Shown one piece after another: positions 46,601 to 60,469 of a DNA stretch of 64,000 bases. The stretch comes from Hymenopus coronatus. Its lineage: Eukaryota > Arthropoda > Insecta > Mantodea > Hymenopodidae. A program made the position numbers and the translations under genes. How positions within the stretch are numbered: the first letter of the stretch is position 1; each line of letters begins with the position of its first letter. The stretch lies in assembly GCA_030762935.1 (NCBI GenBank), contig CM060900.1:399213632-399277631 (forward strand), written 5' to 3'. The notes beneath the pieces are model-generated. The model saw only the letters and a list, made by a program, of their open reading frames with translations. It was not told the origin of the DNA and did not search any database.

Positions 46601-47315
46601 GTGACATACGTGAAAACATTGGAAAAACTGATTGCTAAGCCAACATTCATCGATAGAAGTATATATGGACCTAACCTGGCAGCTGTTCATATGGCCTCAC
46701 GACAGATTATATTCAACAAGCCAATATACATCGGAATGAGCGTACTAGATATATCAAAACCCCTCATGTATTCATACCAATATGATGTGCTATTGCCATA
46801 TTATGGGACTGAAAACCTGAAGCTTATGTACATGGATACTGACTCCTTCATTCATCGAGTTACTACAACTGATATATACAATGACAAAAGGCAATTTCTT
46901 GAACATTTGGTTACATCTGATTACCCTGCAAGCCACATGTGCTACTCCAAACAGAACAAAAATATGTTGGGAACGTTTAAAGATGAAGCTAACGGGAAAA
47001 TCATCCAACGTTTTTTGGGACTCAGACCTAAGATGTATGCTCTCCATATTGATGGAGGAATGATAAAAAAGATTAAAGGTATAAAACGAAGTGCTATTAA
47101 GCGGTGCATCACATTCGACAGCTATGTAGATTGTCTTAAAATGCAGTGAAATAATAAGAATTCCAATGAATTTGATAATGTCACAACAGCATAACGTTTC
47201 GTCTGTAAAAGTCAACAAAATCGCTCTATCGCCCCATGATGATAAAAGAGTGATTGCTGATGATGGAATATCAACCTATGCTTATGGTCATTACAAAATT
47301 GTAAACGTATCATGA
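43691..47315 (+). pseudogene. Protein-primed DNA polymerase B, Polinton/Maverick type, broken (copy B)
   Basis: Twin of 222-3841. Codon 21 is TAG (43751-43753, where copy A has AAG), so the first open frame begins at 43799 and runs to the shared TAG at 45275-45277. More stops and shifts follow, including a TGA at 46013-46015 where copy A has GGA. From 46025 a 374-codon frame holds the palm: motif A 'DANNQYGWAM', motif B 'NNAMFGKTMEN', and motif C 'YMDTDS' at 46829-46846 with both catalytic Asp. It ends at 47149 by a shift; the expected end is TGA 47313-47315. The palm is thus better kept than in copy A, but the gene as a whole is dead. Confidence 0.9.
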
Positions 47316-47519
47316 GAGAATACTACATGCATTGCTCACCATCGGTAACGAGAAAGAAAATTGAAGCTTAGACTCCGAACACTCCCATGCATATAGCGAA
47401 GGCATACGAAGAGAGAAGAATAAGAATGAGAGGTGGCGGGAACTCTGCCATTAGAGCACATATCTAATGCTGGTCTCAAGCCCAGATAAAAGAGGAGAGA
47501 CGCCTAACCTCACATGCTA

Positions 47520-49225
47520 GATATGCTTATATAAAAACTAAAAATACTAACAATGAGTCAGAAAATATGCTCAACGCTTCAACAGAAACAACAATAAATG
47601 TCGATATCAATATCCTAGAGAAAAAACATCTTCAATAAAGGCAAAAACAACAAAAGACGAATAAAACATGAAGAATCATAATATTCACTAAACTGTTAAT
47701 ACTTCAGCAACAAAAGCTTAGGTCATTCTTCTATCGACATCATAGGAAGAGAGACATCATGCAAATAAAAATTTGAAAAAACGAAAAGTTAGGTTATGTA
47801 AGATTTACAACCTATGAAAGACTGTAAACCATATAAACATATCCCCTCGCTTCACAAGTTATTGTCTGAACATGTAGCAGTATGAAAAAAAGGATATATT
47901 GTATGAGTCTTAAAGGACTGCAAAAAAAAAAAAAAAAAAACTGTAACTGAATACAGAAATGCTCCTAAAGGGTGCACACTATGGAAAAATATGACAAAAC
48001 TATAAAATACTAGATAGTCTATAAAAGGCGTTCAGATCATCCTGGCACATATGAAAGTTCTATAAAACATAGTAAAGTAGTGTGAAAAATGTCTGAAACC
48101 CTGAAACGGAGACATCACTTAGTGAAAAATAACAACAAAAGCATAATACTAAACATGGCATAAACCGTCACAAAATGTAGTAAATCACCATCAAACGTAT
48201 GAAAAGGGGTCTAAAAGGTCGTAAGAAAAGGACATTGCCTTAAAAACGTTTAAAGTGCTCCTAAACGTACAAAAAATATCTGTAGTACACATTCGCCATC
48301 GTCACAAAGTAATTAAAGACCTTCCAAAAATACATTCAAAGTGAGTTGAAATACCTATAGCCTGAGGGTTTAACACTGCCCTATAGTTCTGAATACCTTA
48401 AAATCGTAAATGATCTGTAGGGTGACAGAAAGCGCTACAAAACATTACAAAATTCTGCTAAACAGATTCAAAATGCGTAAAAAGTTTTAAAACATTAGAA
48501 AACACCGTAAAATACTGTTAAATATCAGTAATACGCCTGAAATGGGCCAAAATATCTATTTCATAGTCCTGTATACCAACAAAACGAGTCGAGATGTATG
48601 GAAAAGAGCTAACATTTCTCATCAATACCCTGTCCTACAGTCCTAAACATCTTCCCTCAAATGGTATGGTGTGACATTAAAAGCATACTGAGCAACAGTG
48701 ACAACGCTACAAATCACCATAAAAAATCCTGACAAATGAATGTGAAAGCCCTACAAGCCCTAAAAAGATAGTCTAAAAAGCGTACACAAATGCTTATAAA
48801 AACGTCGAAAAAAGTAGCAAACACTGTAAAATAACCTAAACTATGAGCAAAATGTCTGGAAAAAGCCTAAAAGATTAGTTATAGAGCCCTAAATACCCAC
48901 AAAGTGTTGTAACTTCAGTTGAAAAAGAGCTAAAATGTCTGATAAGAACCTGAAACTAACTGTCCTAAACACCATCCAAATGGTATGAAAGGCTGTCCTA
49001 GCACCCGAAAAACGTAGAAAGACCTTATAAATGTCCTGTACACCCCCAGAAATCAGAACAAACACTGCAAAATAATAAAAGAAACACTCAAACAATTCAC
49101 TCACATTACTAAATATCGTTTAACATGTCTAAATTCTAGGAAAAACCATAAAAATAATTAAAACTAAGAAAACGACCTTGAAATGGGCTTTAAAGCACTG
49201 ATAAAATGCTCTTAATACACTGAAC
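47520..49225 (+). repeat. A-rich, T-poor degenerate repeat field (copy B)
   Basis: Twin of 4050-5720 with the same A-run rhythm and skew. A homopolymer of about 20 A near 47924 is expanded compared with copy A. Confidence 0.65.
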
Positions 49226-52200
49226 CTAGGTTTATGTCCCCCCCCCTCCTCCTTGAATTCCCTATCTCTCACATGTATGCTCATGCTAGAGTACACACGC
49301 CCCGTGTGTTCCCTATCTTTCCCATGTATTCTCACTTGCCCCTGGCCCAGAACCGCTCTATATTAACTACTCTCATTGTTATTTGAGCTACAGACACTAG
49401 GAGATTTAAGTAAGAAAAATACAAATGATAATAAAACCATTAAGATAACCCATATTATAATTTTAAAAACATGGTAAACAGCTGATTGCATTTAAACTGA
49501 TAAAGAAACGCTTAGGCTTTGCGGTATATCTGAAATAGTTGGTACATGTCCAGTTTCTCAAAACAATTTTTAGAATTGCCCAAAATGTGATAATTTTTTT
49601 TAAAGTGATTGTCATTCCATGGTTGGCGCTATATCCGCCGAGAAACTAGGAAAGCCGATTTACAAGTGCATTATAATAAAAAATGTTCGGCATATTATCA
49701 TATAATTTTTTGAATAATAATCATTAGGTAAGTTATTTCCTTGTAGATACAAGAGAAATAAGGGAATATATTAGGTTAATGCAATAGCCAAATCTATTAA
49801 AAGCTGGTCGCCAAGTAATGACTTTGACATTCCGTTCACTTGGTATGGTCAGGAGTAAAATAAAAAAAAATGAATGAGGACTTCCTGTTTGGGAAAAGCA
49901 TCATTGGAAAATTTGTACCAGTAACAAGAAATAACTCCGAAATGGTTAGTTCTACAAAAAAATGTACTAATGTAGAATATTTTAATGAGATCTACACTTT
50001 TGTGTAGTATGAGTTTTTATCTATATCTTATGGTTTATGCTAAAGTTCTCCAGAATGAAGAAGGCTTCAGAGGCTATTCCCACAAAACTCAATATATACA
50101 TTTTATGTCTCTAAATTTGCTTAATATATGGTGGCATTTAATCCAAATTGTTAAGAGCCATTTTTTGAGAAAACAAGTTTCAAAAATATTTCATATAAAC
50201 GGTAGATTGGGATGGATGGGGAATTTTCCTAGAAAGCTTGGCGTCGCATGTTTGAAAGATGCTACACTCAAAAACCAGGTTTGGTACTTAACCTACTTTT
50301 ATTTATAGTTATGCTGTTCAACAGACGCACACGCAAATCTCATTCTAAAAACACTTTTTCTGGGATTCACGTGTCCTCAAAGCATTCATTTTCGATAACA
50401 TATCACCTTTAAATTTCTGGATGGAATGCAATATCTTCCCTACCTATTATGTACATTGTACGCCATAGAGAAACTAAAAGTACAAGCTACACATAAAATA
50501 TGAAGGTTGAGTAATTAATGAAATTTTAAACCAAAATATTAAGCGGTAAAATACAGGAATATACTCTACTAGATCACAAATAAGTGTACTACTGAAACTT
50601 TCGTTTCTTTAATTTTTTCTTGGTAAACTGCAATATTGTCTAAAATTAAATATAGAGTCCAAAAATAAGTTTGTATTGATTATGTAAAAAGGAGAGTAAG
50701 TTTTATTTATGAGTTTTTGAATGCTACAGTTCTCAGCGTCCCATTTAGGCGTGAAAGATCACTTAATTTTCCTCAGAGGCCTCTTTATCAGTTTTGAGGT
50801 TTTATGTGCCTTAAATTTACAACACGGGATCGATGTCTTTATTTCCCCTCTGAAGGAAGCTGTGTCCGAATAAAATCTATCACCCCCTCACCCCGCAGAT
50901 TTGTACGAGCGATCTTGGGAACTAGAGGCTAACATGTTACCCGTAAACAACGGAGGACTGTTGTTATTGCAGTTTTTTTTTTTTAAATGTTGACGTGAAG
51001 AGGAGGGAGAATTATTCCAAATTCCAGGAAATTTCAGCTATAAAAATATTCTTGACCCCCCACCCTCAGAGCCAAATTCTCGATACGCCACTGACTGCTG
51101 GAGATTATTTGAAGGAAACAAAAGGGTAAAATCTACTGTGAAGCAGCCATTTAAAATGAAAGATGATAGGTGATGAGCCTAACGCCTAGAATGGGGATGA
51201 AGAAGGCGGAGATGAAAAGTAGCGATGCAGGCATAATAGGAAAATTCCGTCAAATTATTTAAACCAGTATTCGTCTTGCGAACGAGAAAAGAAAAAAGAA
51301 AAAAAAAATTAACTTGTGACCTTCAGGAATGAGCGCCAAATGAGCTCGATACGGTGTAATTTCAAATAATAAAAAAACACGAAATACAATAAAATTATAG
51401 GAATGTCCTCATAAAGCAGGATTGCAGAGATAACTCATAAAGGATTCCTTTAATGTAAGTGTAGCTTAACGTCCTTATTGAATTGGGTTTACATAATAGT
51501 TATTGAATTATTATCATCTTTCAGGAATAATTATTATATAGCTGATACGATTTCGTCCCACAGATGTAACAAAATAGGCCTTTTTAGTCTCGTCAATGCT
51601 TATAATGTTTGATATAAGGTTTACAATATTTTAACAAATGCTCCAGAACACCAGTGCTATAAAATTATTTATAAATACCCTGCATGTATCATTTTGCTAT
51701 ACCTAAGAAAATTAAAGCTAGGCTCCACAGACGGTATAACAACCTGTAACATATTTAGTATCCGCGCATTTGTATTAATGCTCTCTGCCGGCTTCAGCAG
51801 TGCCATCTAGGAGCAAACGCACAAGCAGCACAATTCTGTGTAGACCTGGATGTACAAAAGCTACATTACAGTATCATTTTGTAGGAAATTCCTTGCAAGC
51901 GAGGTATGTCTGAATAATTAGAAACATTCATAAATACATGCCTATCTATTGATCAAATGTCGAAACACATTTTAAAATCGAATAAATTAGCTATCGCCGA
52001 TTGTATGCGAGCTAAAATTTCGTCCATAGTGATGGTTAGGGTTATCAGTTTTTTAACAAGCAATAAGAAGAGTAGTAATATACTATGTGATATTTAATAA
52101 GTTATAAAATAACTTATATATTTCGGAATTATACGGCTTAGATTATTGCTCTCTAAAAGCAATTGATTTGATTTAGTTGGTCGATAGTTATTGTATTGTA

Positions 52201-52955
52201 TTTTATTTTCATCCTTTTAAAACAATTTCATTGGTTTTTTGGACATGTTAATGTTATAAATATTTCTATTAATTTGTACATATGTACAGTAGCATTAGCT
52301 AGATGATAACACAATAAACTATTTTCAATTACACATCATTAAGTTATTAAGAGCTAGTAATTCACATTATATTTTGCATATGCGCTATAACACAGACTGA
52401 TTTACTCATGGTTTACTCATTTGTTCACCTGTTTTGTCTAAAGCTGAACTGTGCATCCAAAAGAGTATTATATTTGGACAAAAAAAGAGACCATATGCCT
52501 GTATGTTAACCTTTCAAAAAGCTTAGAGAATTCTGATAGTAAGGATATGACTCTGTTATTCTCCATTTCTAACTTAACCCCAAAGGCCTTACTTTAGTAA
52601 ATTTTAGCTTCTGAGGAAATTACCCTGATTCCATTGATGAATTGTATATATTTACTAATGGACATTTTATGTATTTAATACATTACTTAATTATCCAGTC
52701 TGGGATGCCATCCATTCACGAAGACTGTTTACTTTTTCATATCTCCCACTACTTTTTTATATTATCTCTATTTCTATAATGAGTTCTAAAAACATACCAT
52801 ATTTACTCGTGTATTATCAGTTACATTCCCATAGCTTATGTGATATATATTAGTATGAATTAATTTGCTTGCTATTTCCAAAAAATGCAAACTGGACGAG
52901 TCTACAATTGATTGGGGTTGTGTTATGTTCTCTTTTGTCCTCTTTATTCCCTGTA
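49226..52955. other. AT-rich noncoding stretch (copy B)
   Basis: Matches 5721-9211 and carries no supported gene. It contains the copy B-specific 256 bases at 51467-51722. The 107-codon frame at 49985-50308 is broken in copy A and is not convincing. Confidence 0.5.
51467..51722. other. Segment present only in copy B (about 0.26 kb)
   Basis: Copy A joins 'gtgtagct' directly to 'ccacagacgg', while copy B has this AT-rich block in between. No terminal inverted repeats or clean target duplication are seen, so a deletion in copy A is as likely as an insertion in copy B. Confidence 0.8.
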
Positions 52956-53442
52956 TTACCTCTTTGTTAGTATTTTCCCAATTTCTTTATCTATTATTTG
53001 CCTAGTGGCTCTAACTTTTTTATTTGACCTTACTATACATTTTTCATTTACCATTTTCTGTTCCAGTCTTATAACCTGCCTATATATCTTTTTATATTGA
53101 TTCACATGTTCTTGTTTGACTAAATCTTGTTTTTGAAGAGGATTTAATTGTCTTAGCTTCCTGTTAGATATAATTATTCCTCGAGTTACCCAACATTTTT
53201 TATTACATTGTCTGAGGCTCTTACTTCTTAATGTGTAGGTTATATTAAACCAATATAAAAAGATATTTTGAAATGAATTAGACCTGCTATCTACATTATT
53301 TTCCTGGTATACACTTTCCCATTTTTCAATTTTCAGAAAAGTCCTAAGGTTAATCATATCCTCCTGTCTAAATTCTTTCCTCAAAACTCTAAGGTTTCTA
53401 ATTTGATTCAGTTTTTGAATCTTAAGTAGTTAAAATAGCATT
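52956..53442 (-). pseudogene. LINE fragment: linker region (copy B)
   Basis: Twin of 9212-9700 with the same 142-codon frame and few substitutions. It is part of the duplication and not an independent insertion. Confidence 0.65.
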
Positions 53443-53612
53443 GAGCATGGTTGCTTATTTTCTTTGATAGTTTTTAAAACAGCCACTTAAATAGCTGCAT
53501 CAATTGCTTGCTATCACTGAAATACAGTTAAAAGAATTAAAAACTCTAGATTTCTCTTACATTAATAAATTGCATAGGGTCAGGAAGGTATACATATGTA
53601 TGAAAATAGAGG

Positions 53613-53952
53613 GGGTGCCATGGCTGAATGGTGGCTTGCTTCCCACCTAAGATGGCCCCGGTTCTGATTCCAAGTTTCTGCATGTTGGATTTGTGGCAGG
53701 TTTTCTCCAGATTCTCCAATTTTCTCTGCCACTATTTCCACCAGTTGTTCCATCATCACCTTTCCTATCATCCATTTTCCTTGCATCACATATCGTCTAC
53801 TTTCTCATGCTCGTGCCTGGCTATGCTCTGACCACTTGTTCCAGTTTCTCCATTCTGTGGTTTCATGCTGTTGGCTCACTGATAGGCTTCTGACCTCTAG
53901 GCATCTGCTTGTAAATCCTGGGGGGTGTTAGTCTTAAATAAGGGAAAGGTAA
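53613..53952 (+). mobile_element. tRNA-derived SINE (copy B)
   Basis: Twin of 9867-10206. The A box TGGCTGAATGG is kept; the B box reads GGTTCTGATTCC. Confidence 0.75.
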
Positions 53953-54648
53953 GCGAATACAAAAAAAAATAGAAAGTGTCAAACTGTATAGGTATCTATA
54001 GTTTTAACACCAAACAAAAACATAACGTGGGCACTGTGATTTACTTAAAACTAGGATTCCAACAATGATGACATTTAAAACAACTATGATGTTTCACGAA
54101 GTAAATCAATAGATCAGTTTTGCACCATGTGAGCTAGAATTCAGTTGGTAAGGCATGAAATATTAGAGATAGAAGCCGCTATCCATGTGCTTTACACTCA
54201 GTGCAAATTAGTGAGAGGAATTCAATTACAGAAAATAGAGTTAGTAATGACTCCATCCACATTATAGTTCGTGCCACATTAATTTTATATTTCCCTTTTC
54301 ACTAGAATGTACATTACTTCTGACTTCATTTTGTTCATATTATGCTTCACAGAACTCACTTCTTAGTCTCCTGTAACTTCTAACCGTTTCTGTGAGTATG
54401 AGTTCCAATTTTCTTCTTTCTCCCACTAACCAAAGTGTTCTGCTTAGACTCAAGATTTCATATAGGTTTAGTTTCTCCACTCATATGACTTCATCTGAAG
54501 CATCTGTAGCGCTTTTCTGCTGATACTAGTGTTCATTAATATGCCCTAGCCTCTCTTTTATGCATTCTGACAAAGTTTGTGTACATGTTGATACTTTCCT
54601 TATTTTACTTTCTCTAGCATGTATGTACAATATACATAGTGGCTAGAA

Positions 54649-54740
54649 AAGGTATTGTGTTCCACCCAAAAATTTGATCTGAGATAACACAAGAAATCTA
54701 TGTTCTGATTCAGACACCCTGAATTAAAAAAGAAGCAATT
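54649..54740 (+). repeat. Dispersed repeat, unit 1
   Basis: Starts 'aaggtattgtgttccaccc' and has 'acaccctgaatta' near its end, followed by a GT-rich tract. Its partner is 57173-57262. Confidence 0.5.
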
Positions 54741-57172
54741 ATAGATAAAGATCAGTGCTGGGTGTGATGCATGTGTGTACGTATGTATATGCACGTAGGT
54801 GTGTGTGCGCCTATGGACAAAATGTCTCAAAAACGAAATCAGTTCCATTTCCTCCTTTATATTTAGTATTTGAAATTTCTTTTGATGTTCTTCTCCACAA
54901 TTCCTTGTTTATGATCATCTCGACCAACGTATATTCAAAAATGTTCTCAAGCATGTGTTTATAAATATTTGTAATCTGTCTGTTATATGTTCTGTGACCT
55001 TTTATGTTTCTGAACCATATAGCCAGATAGATTCTACATTACTTCTAATTTTTTTATTTTGGTACTTGTTATAGTATAGAAGTGGTTGCAAATATACCAT
55101 TTCACTAAATTAGGTTAATTACCTCAGAAATAGTTTCCAAGAATTACTTCCTCATTGTCAGCTGATTCAACTGATTGGCTCTCCTCTGAAGGTTACATTA
55201 GTCTGTTAGCCCCTCTGGTGGTGGTTGTACAAATTTAGTGATCAGATTTTCGTCTATTGGGATTTCGAAGGTCAAAATCTTGGACAAAATTTCTAGGGTA
55301 GAGAAAAACTTATTACACAAAAAATATAAATGTTGACAGAAAACGCATGTGTATCCTTTACGTTTTTGTTCTGGAGCTAACCATTTCCGAGATATTCCTC
55401 CCTACTGTTTTAAATTTTAAAACACTTATACATTTTTCAAAGAGGAAGTTGCCCGTGTTTCTTTTGTTTTGCCCCTAGCCATGGAAAGAAGTAAATTTCA
55501 ATGCCAGTCACATAGCGAGAGTTTTAAAACATTTCAATTACTTTAACATAGTGTATTCCCTTAGTTTTCTATGTATAAGGAACTAAGTAATAAGAACATT
55601 TCTGCTAATGATTTTCTCAAATAGCATGGAGCAGAAAGAAAAATAATCTTTTGTATGAAGTTTGTTTGTGAAACATCTATAGAAAGTCATGTGAATGTGG
55701 ACATCAGATTTTTTCAGATGTTTATTATACTTATAGCTTTTACATTCATGGTATGCAGTTGGTTTTTTAAACAGCAAAAATGTTAACACATTACTTTTGA
55801 TCACTTCTTTACTATTTAGATGAAGCCTGCACATAACGTTAAGCTCTCTTTTCCTCAGTTCCTTTTTTTCCCAATATTAGACGGTTCAGATTGCTCTTTG
55901 GCCCCATTATTTATAACTTAACTTGAGTTTTTTTTAATGAGTTATGGATTTAAAAATGTTTGTGCATCAGCGCAGATATGAATAAGTTCAGTAAAAATTA
56001 ATTATTTTGCATAAGTCACCTGGAATGTGTTTAAAAATTCTGCAACAAGTATAAACAAATGTCTTTTATTCCCTCAATTGAGTTAAAATTAAGAAATGCC
56101 AGAACTACAATTTGTTTAAGTTTATAAACTGAACTGAAATTAAAAATTTGGGGGGAGTTGCAATAAACTGTACAATAAACTATTGAGTTCAACAAGTTTT
56201 TTCATATTACAAACCAAAAATTAATTAATTATGAATAACAAATTAATATTTTAACAATGGTTTGGAAGTAGCTTGATAAAAAGCTGTGTCCACTATATGT
56301 TTTACGTTTGATGTGTATCTTATTGGTTGGTTTTCCATTAATGTGCTACAAATATTGTATAGTCCTCTTCATTTCTTAGGTTTTAGTTTTCAAAGCTTTT
56401 CATGTGTGCCTTCCACTTACCTTCATCAGATAAATTTCTACTTAAATGTCAGCAAGGATTAATTTCTGAGTTAATATGAATGCTTTATGATATATTTTGT
56501 TTGTCAAGCAATTGAAAAATAATTTCCTCTTCTAGTATTTAATCTATCTGATATTGGCTGCTATCCAATAGATATTTTAGGTTTACCTTTTCCTGATGTG
56601 TTACTGCAATAGCAAATTTCCAATTGACTTCAAGTTCCTATTGCAGAAGTTGATTGATCCAATATTGTTTCCTTCCACATATATTCCCTATACCAAGTTT
56701 TCAGTAATTTCTTGTCTGTTCACTTTGCAAGCATTGTCCATCACTCACCTGTTATGCTTAGCCATGTTCCTTTCTTCTCCTACTCAAATGTCTAGTTTGT
56801 TACCTATCATAGCATTCCTATACTTATCATCAGGTAATGAATGCTTTATTGACATGCAAATCTTTTCTGGAATCGAAAACCCTTACATCCCTCCTAAAAG
56901 GGTGATAATCATCCTATTGTTCACATTTTTCTCTCTTTGATGGAACCAATATTAACAATTACCATCAATACCTCTATTCTCAGCATTAACTAAGAATGCT
57001 CACTGGGCTCTTCAGTTTCCCCGCCATTGCATTCCACCTGTGGTCCATCTTCATTTCTTATATCACCAGTGTCTTTGCCAGCAATGCCACAAGTACTAAA
57101 AGTTGTTGTTTAACACTACCAAAAAAATCCCTTTTTACTTTCTTTATACATACTATGCACATAGGTATAGAG

Positions 57173-57262
57173 AAGGTATTGAATTGTACCCCAAGATTCA
57201 ATACCAAGATTTCACTAGAAATATATATTTTGAGACCCCCTGAATCCAAAAATAAATTTTTA
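57173..57262 (+). repeat. Dispersed repeat, unit 2
   Basis: Starts 'aaggtattgaattgtaccc' and ends 'accccctgaatccaaaaa', again followed by a GT tract. It is the diverged partner of 54649-54740. Confidence 0.5.
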
Positions 57263-57267
57263 GAAAA

Positions 57268-57268
<1 letters not shown>

Positions 57269-57304
<36 letters not shown>

Positions 57305-57320
57305 TGTGTGTGTATGTGTG
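57269..57320 (+). repeat. GT microsatellite
   Basis: About 50 bases of (TG)n with two TATG interruptions. Confidence 0.95.
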
Positions 57321-57423
57321 CACGAGAGTGATTGCACGATAAGCAAGATGAGAGAGGGAGAATAATGAAAAGGCTGTTAAATACAAACTTGAAATTTAAG
57401 TTCAGTATCTTCCAAGGAACAGC

Positions 57424-57738
57424 TGCTTACCAAGCTGGAGATCTGGGTCCAGTTCCCTGTACCGGCATGGGGATTTTCCCCTGCTGGGAGACTTTGTCTG
57501 GGTGCATTCAGCCTCGTGAAATCCCTGAGGAGATAATGGAGGAGTTACTTGATGGTGAAGTAGTGTCTCCAGGTCATGAGGACTGCAATAACCAACCAGG
57601 GGGGCTCAAGGTGCTGAGCACGTCTCATCCTCCAATACTGCACCCCATACATGACATCTGTCATGGACCAAGATGGGGATTGCAGCGCCCGGAGGTAGGC
57701 TGAGGTTCCTTGTGAGATGTTGTGCCATGGAGTTATTT
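57424..57738 (+). mobile_element. SINE, same family as the one in the RTE-like RT
   Basis: Aligns along its whole length with the reverse complement of 26594-26906, from 'accaagctggagatctgggt' to 'tgccatggagttat'. It is more diverged, and the B box is altered. The 123-codon frame across it is not a gene. Confidence 0.8.
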
Positions 57739-58491
57739 ATCTTCAAAGAATGCGACAGCAGATTTTCAAGAAAATCCCCCATCCCAAACTAACCTTTCTA
57801 TGGAAAAAATGATCAAAAAATTTTATTTACTGAAAAATGGCTCTAACGATTTTGAATAAAACACCATATGTTAAAGATATTTGCATGACAATAAACTTGA
57901 AATTTTTGGGAATAGCTTTTGAAGACCTCTTTATTCTGGATGAATTTTGCTTAAATTTGCACAACTAGTAAACTGTAAGAGATAGATAAAATCTTAAAAC
58001 ACAAAACATGTAGATCTTTTTAAAGCATACAATTTTTCATATACCTTATTGTTGTACAATTGACCATTTTCGGGACTTGTCATCTTGTCAACTCCTGACC
58101 ACTCACAGAAATGGATTTCATTCCCATATAAACCACATTTTAAAAAATTTGACTGTCAGTTTAGTCTAGGTATACCCTTATTTCCCTTCTAATTATCAGG
58201 AAGCAAGAGATAAGAATATTTCTGCTAAAGTTCAATTAGATCAACATGAAGTAGATAGAAGAATAAGCTTTATAACAATTATTTGTTACAGACATGTAGA
58301 GAAAGTCATGTGAATAATAATGATACAGACAGACAGACAGACATTGTGGTGGTGGTGGTGGCGGTGGTGGTGGTGGCAATATAAGAAATGAATTTTTTCG
58401 AATAAATATCAGATATCAGCAAACAATTATGTTCTGACCTTTGAATACTGGAATTGTTATGTCACTAAGTTGGAATGTATGTGAATTTTAC

Positions 58492-58604
58492 CTGATTCTG
58501 ATTCTTCACAAGCATCAATAATGTACCAACTTAGAATAAACTGGCCATAAATTTCATTTGGGTAGATATATCTAAAGGGCCCTTTTTTAACTTGGGATAG
58601 ATTT
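58492..58604 (-). CDS. Candidate internal host exon, unknown product (copy B)
   Basis: Twin of 10924-11036 with the same splice sites and an open frame. The differences replace Glu by Gly, Leu by Pro and Cys by Trp ('KKGPFRYIYPNEIYGQF'). Product unknown. Confidence 0.45.
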
Positions 58605-59210
58605 CTGTAAGAAAATTGTTTGGTAGCATTCCATACTAACACTGTACAGTTTCCATATAAGGCTTTAAACACTCCAAATAATTTGAAATCTAAGTAGCTG
58701 TAAGGATTAACCCAATAATTAACTTGGTGTTTATTTCATGGATTAAAAATAACAATTCTTAAATGGCATGGTTTCTACTGAACTCAATTGTGTATAATAA
58801 TTATCCTCACCTTTATAATTTTGTTTGTAAGAATCACATGTTAATGTATTTAAGGAAATCAACTTCCTTCCATTTTTCTATCTGTGCAAAATGTTCATCA
58901 TCGCTATTGATGTACCACCACAGTAACCAAATACAATAAAGATATTCACTCTGACAAAACAAGAACTGCTTATCACATCTGCATAGAAGCAGTTAACTAT
59001 AAATGCGGAATAAAGGATATCTTATCTAGTATTAGCAAAACATACAACAGTCTCCTAGAGGACTCAAAGAATCACTTAATTTATCCCAGCATATAAAAAA
59101 ATAAATAAAAATTACACACTTACTAGAGCGATTATTTGTTTCCTACCAGTATTACAGCAGGAAATCCTTATGATATCTTGAAATTTTATATATAAATATC
59201 TCTTTCTGTG

Positions 59211-59241
<31 letters not shown>

Positions 59242-59991
59242 TTCATACATAAAGCTTTAAAATATATTTTATATGTTTATTTTATAATATACCAATATTA
59301 AAACAAATGTTCTATATTTTAAAAATATATTTTTATGTGTGTTTATTTTAATTCTTTGTATCTTTTTATTGCCTTGCTAAAGGGCAGTCCCAGCTTAGTG
59401 AAATATTTATTGGGCTCTTCTAGGTAAATAAATAAATAAATCAATCATTCAAATGTTTTTAAAAGTAGATTGGGAAATTAAAGGATTCAGAACTTTAAAT
59501 TTTGCTATACTTTTTATATATTTTCTTACATATTTTAATGATCAATATGCCAAAAGAAAGTCAACTTGTTTTTAGGAATCATATTGCAATAACCAAACAT
59601 AAAAGAAAGATTAATGGTACACATTAGCATGAAGTGAGCAACACATCTTTTCACTACTAAGAGTGACTACATGCACACAAAGGAATGCAGGCATGCACAT
59701 TTTCATTTTGCAGATTTGTTTGTTGAATTTCATTCTTAGATTGTTATTTAAAGAGAAATTTCATAGAAGTAATGTGTAATGACAATAAAACAGAAAGATT
59801 AATTTTTGTCATTGCAATATCTGATGCAATCCTGATGTCAAGCATTGATGGTGACAAATAGAAATATTTTGATATAGGTACTCTAAAGCAACATTTATAG
59901 GCAGTTTCCATGTATATTTTATTTTCGTTAAGAACAACAGAACAACAGAGTGGATAAAAAGAGTACCTACCTACAATTTTATCTTTTTCAG
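58605..59991. other. Noncoding stretch with CT microsatellite (copy B)
   Basis: Matches 11037-12427. The (CT)n tract at about 59210-59242 is purer than in copy A. No gene. Confidence 0.6.
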
Positions 59992-60131
59992 AAATAATGG
60001 CCAAGGACGAGTTGCATAAAGAATTTGAAAAGGATGTGGCAGCTGCATTGCAGAATATGCTGATGAACATGAAAGATGTTTTTTTGCTCTTTACGGCTTT
60101 GATAGCACAGTTAGAAATAATGATGGAGAAT
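59992..60131 (+). CDS. Candidate host exon, penultimate exon of an unknown gene (copy B)
   Basis: Twin of 12428-12567. ATG is at 59997, and if unspliced the frame stops at TGA 60159-60161. The acceptor and the donor-like GT (60132) are kept. The one amino-acid change is Met6 to Leu; the other two base changes are silent. Confidence 0.5.
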
Positions 60132-60469
60132 GTAAAGAAAGGCAGCTTAAAGAAGGAATGATTTTTGTATTTTCAATGCCATGAGTTGAAGTAAATGGAT
60201 GTGCTGATTTGATATTGAGTTTTATTTTGAGTCAATTCCTGTTTCCTTTGGTAAATCCATTGAAGTATCATTAAGCTCCTGTTGTCTCATCACATTATAA
60301 GCAAAGCATATAGCAATTATCAAATGTTTTAGCCTTATCAAAATGTATATTCCTACCCACACAATACCTACTTGAAATTCAGTATGGCTATAAGAACCTT
60401 TAGAACATTTTTGTTTAAAGCTAGCTACTGATACTTAAGTGAATGATTCTGATTGTAATAGTGATTTTT

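Larger units (their letters stand above)
54253..58085. other. Segment present only in copy B (about 3.8 kb)
   Basis: Copy A passes from 'gtaatgact' straight to 'tgtcaacttgtcaattcc'; copy B has 3.8 kb in between, bounded by the four-base word GACT on both sides. It contains a SINE (57424-57738), a GT microsatellite (57269-57320) and a pair of related repeats (54649-54740, 57173-57262). A part near 55578-55700 is similar to the sequence after the segment (58199-58320). No recognised gene. The frame at 56596-56940 is hydrophobic and of unknown nature. Confidence 0.8.

Noticed and set aside
49985..50308. 107-codon plus-strand frame in copy B
   Set aside because: The equivalent in copy A is broken by small indels, and no motif is recognisable.
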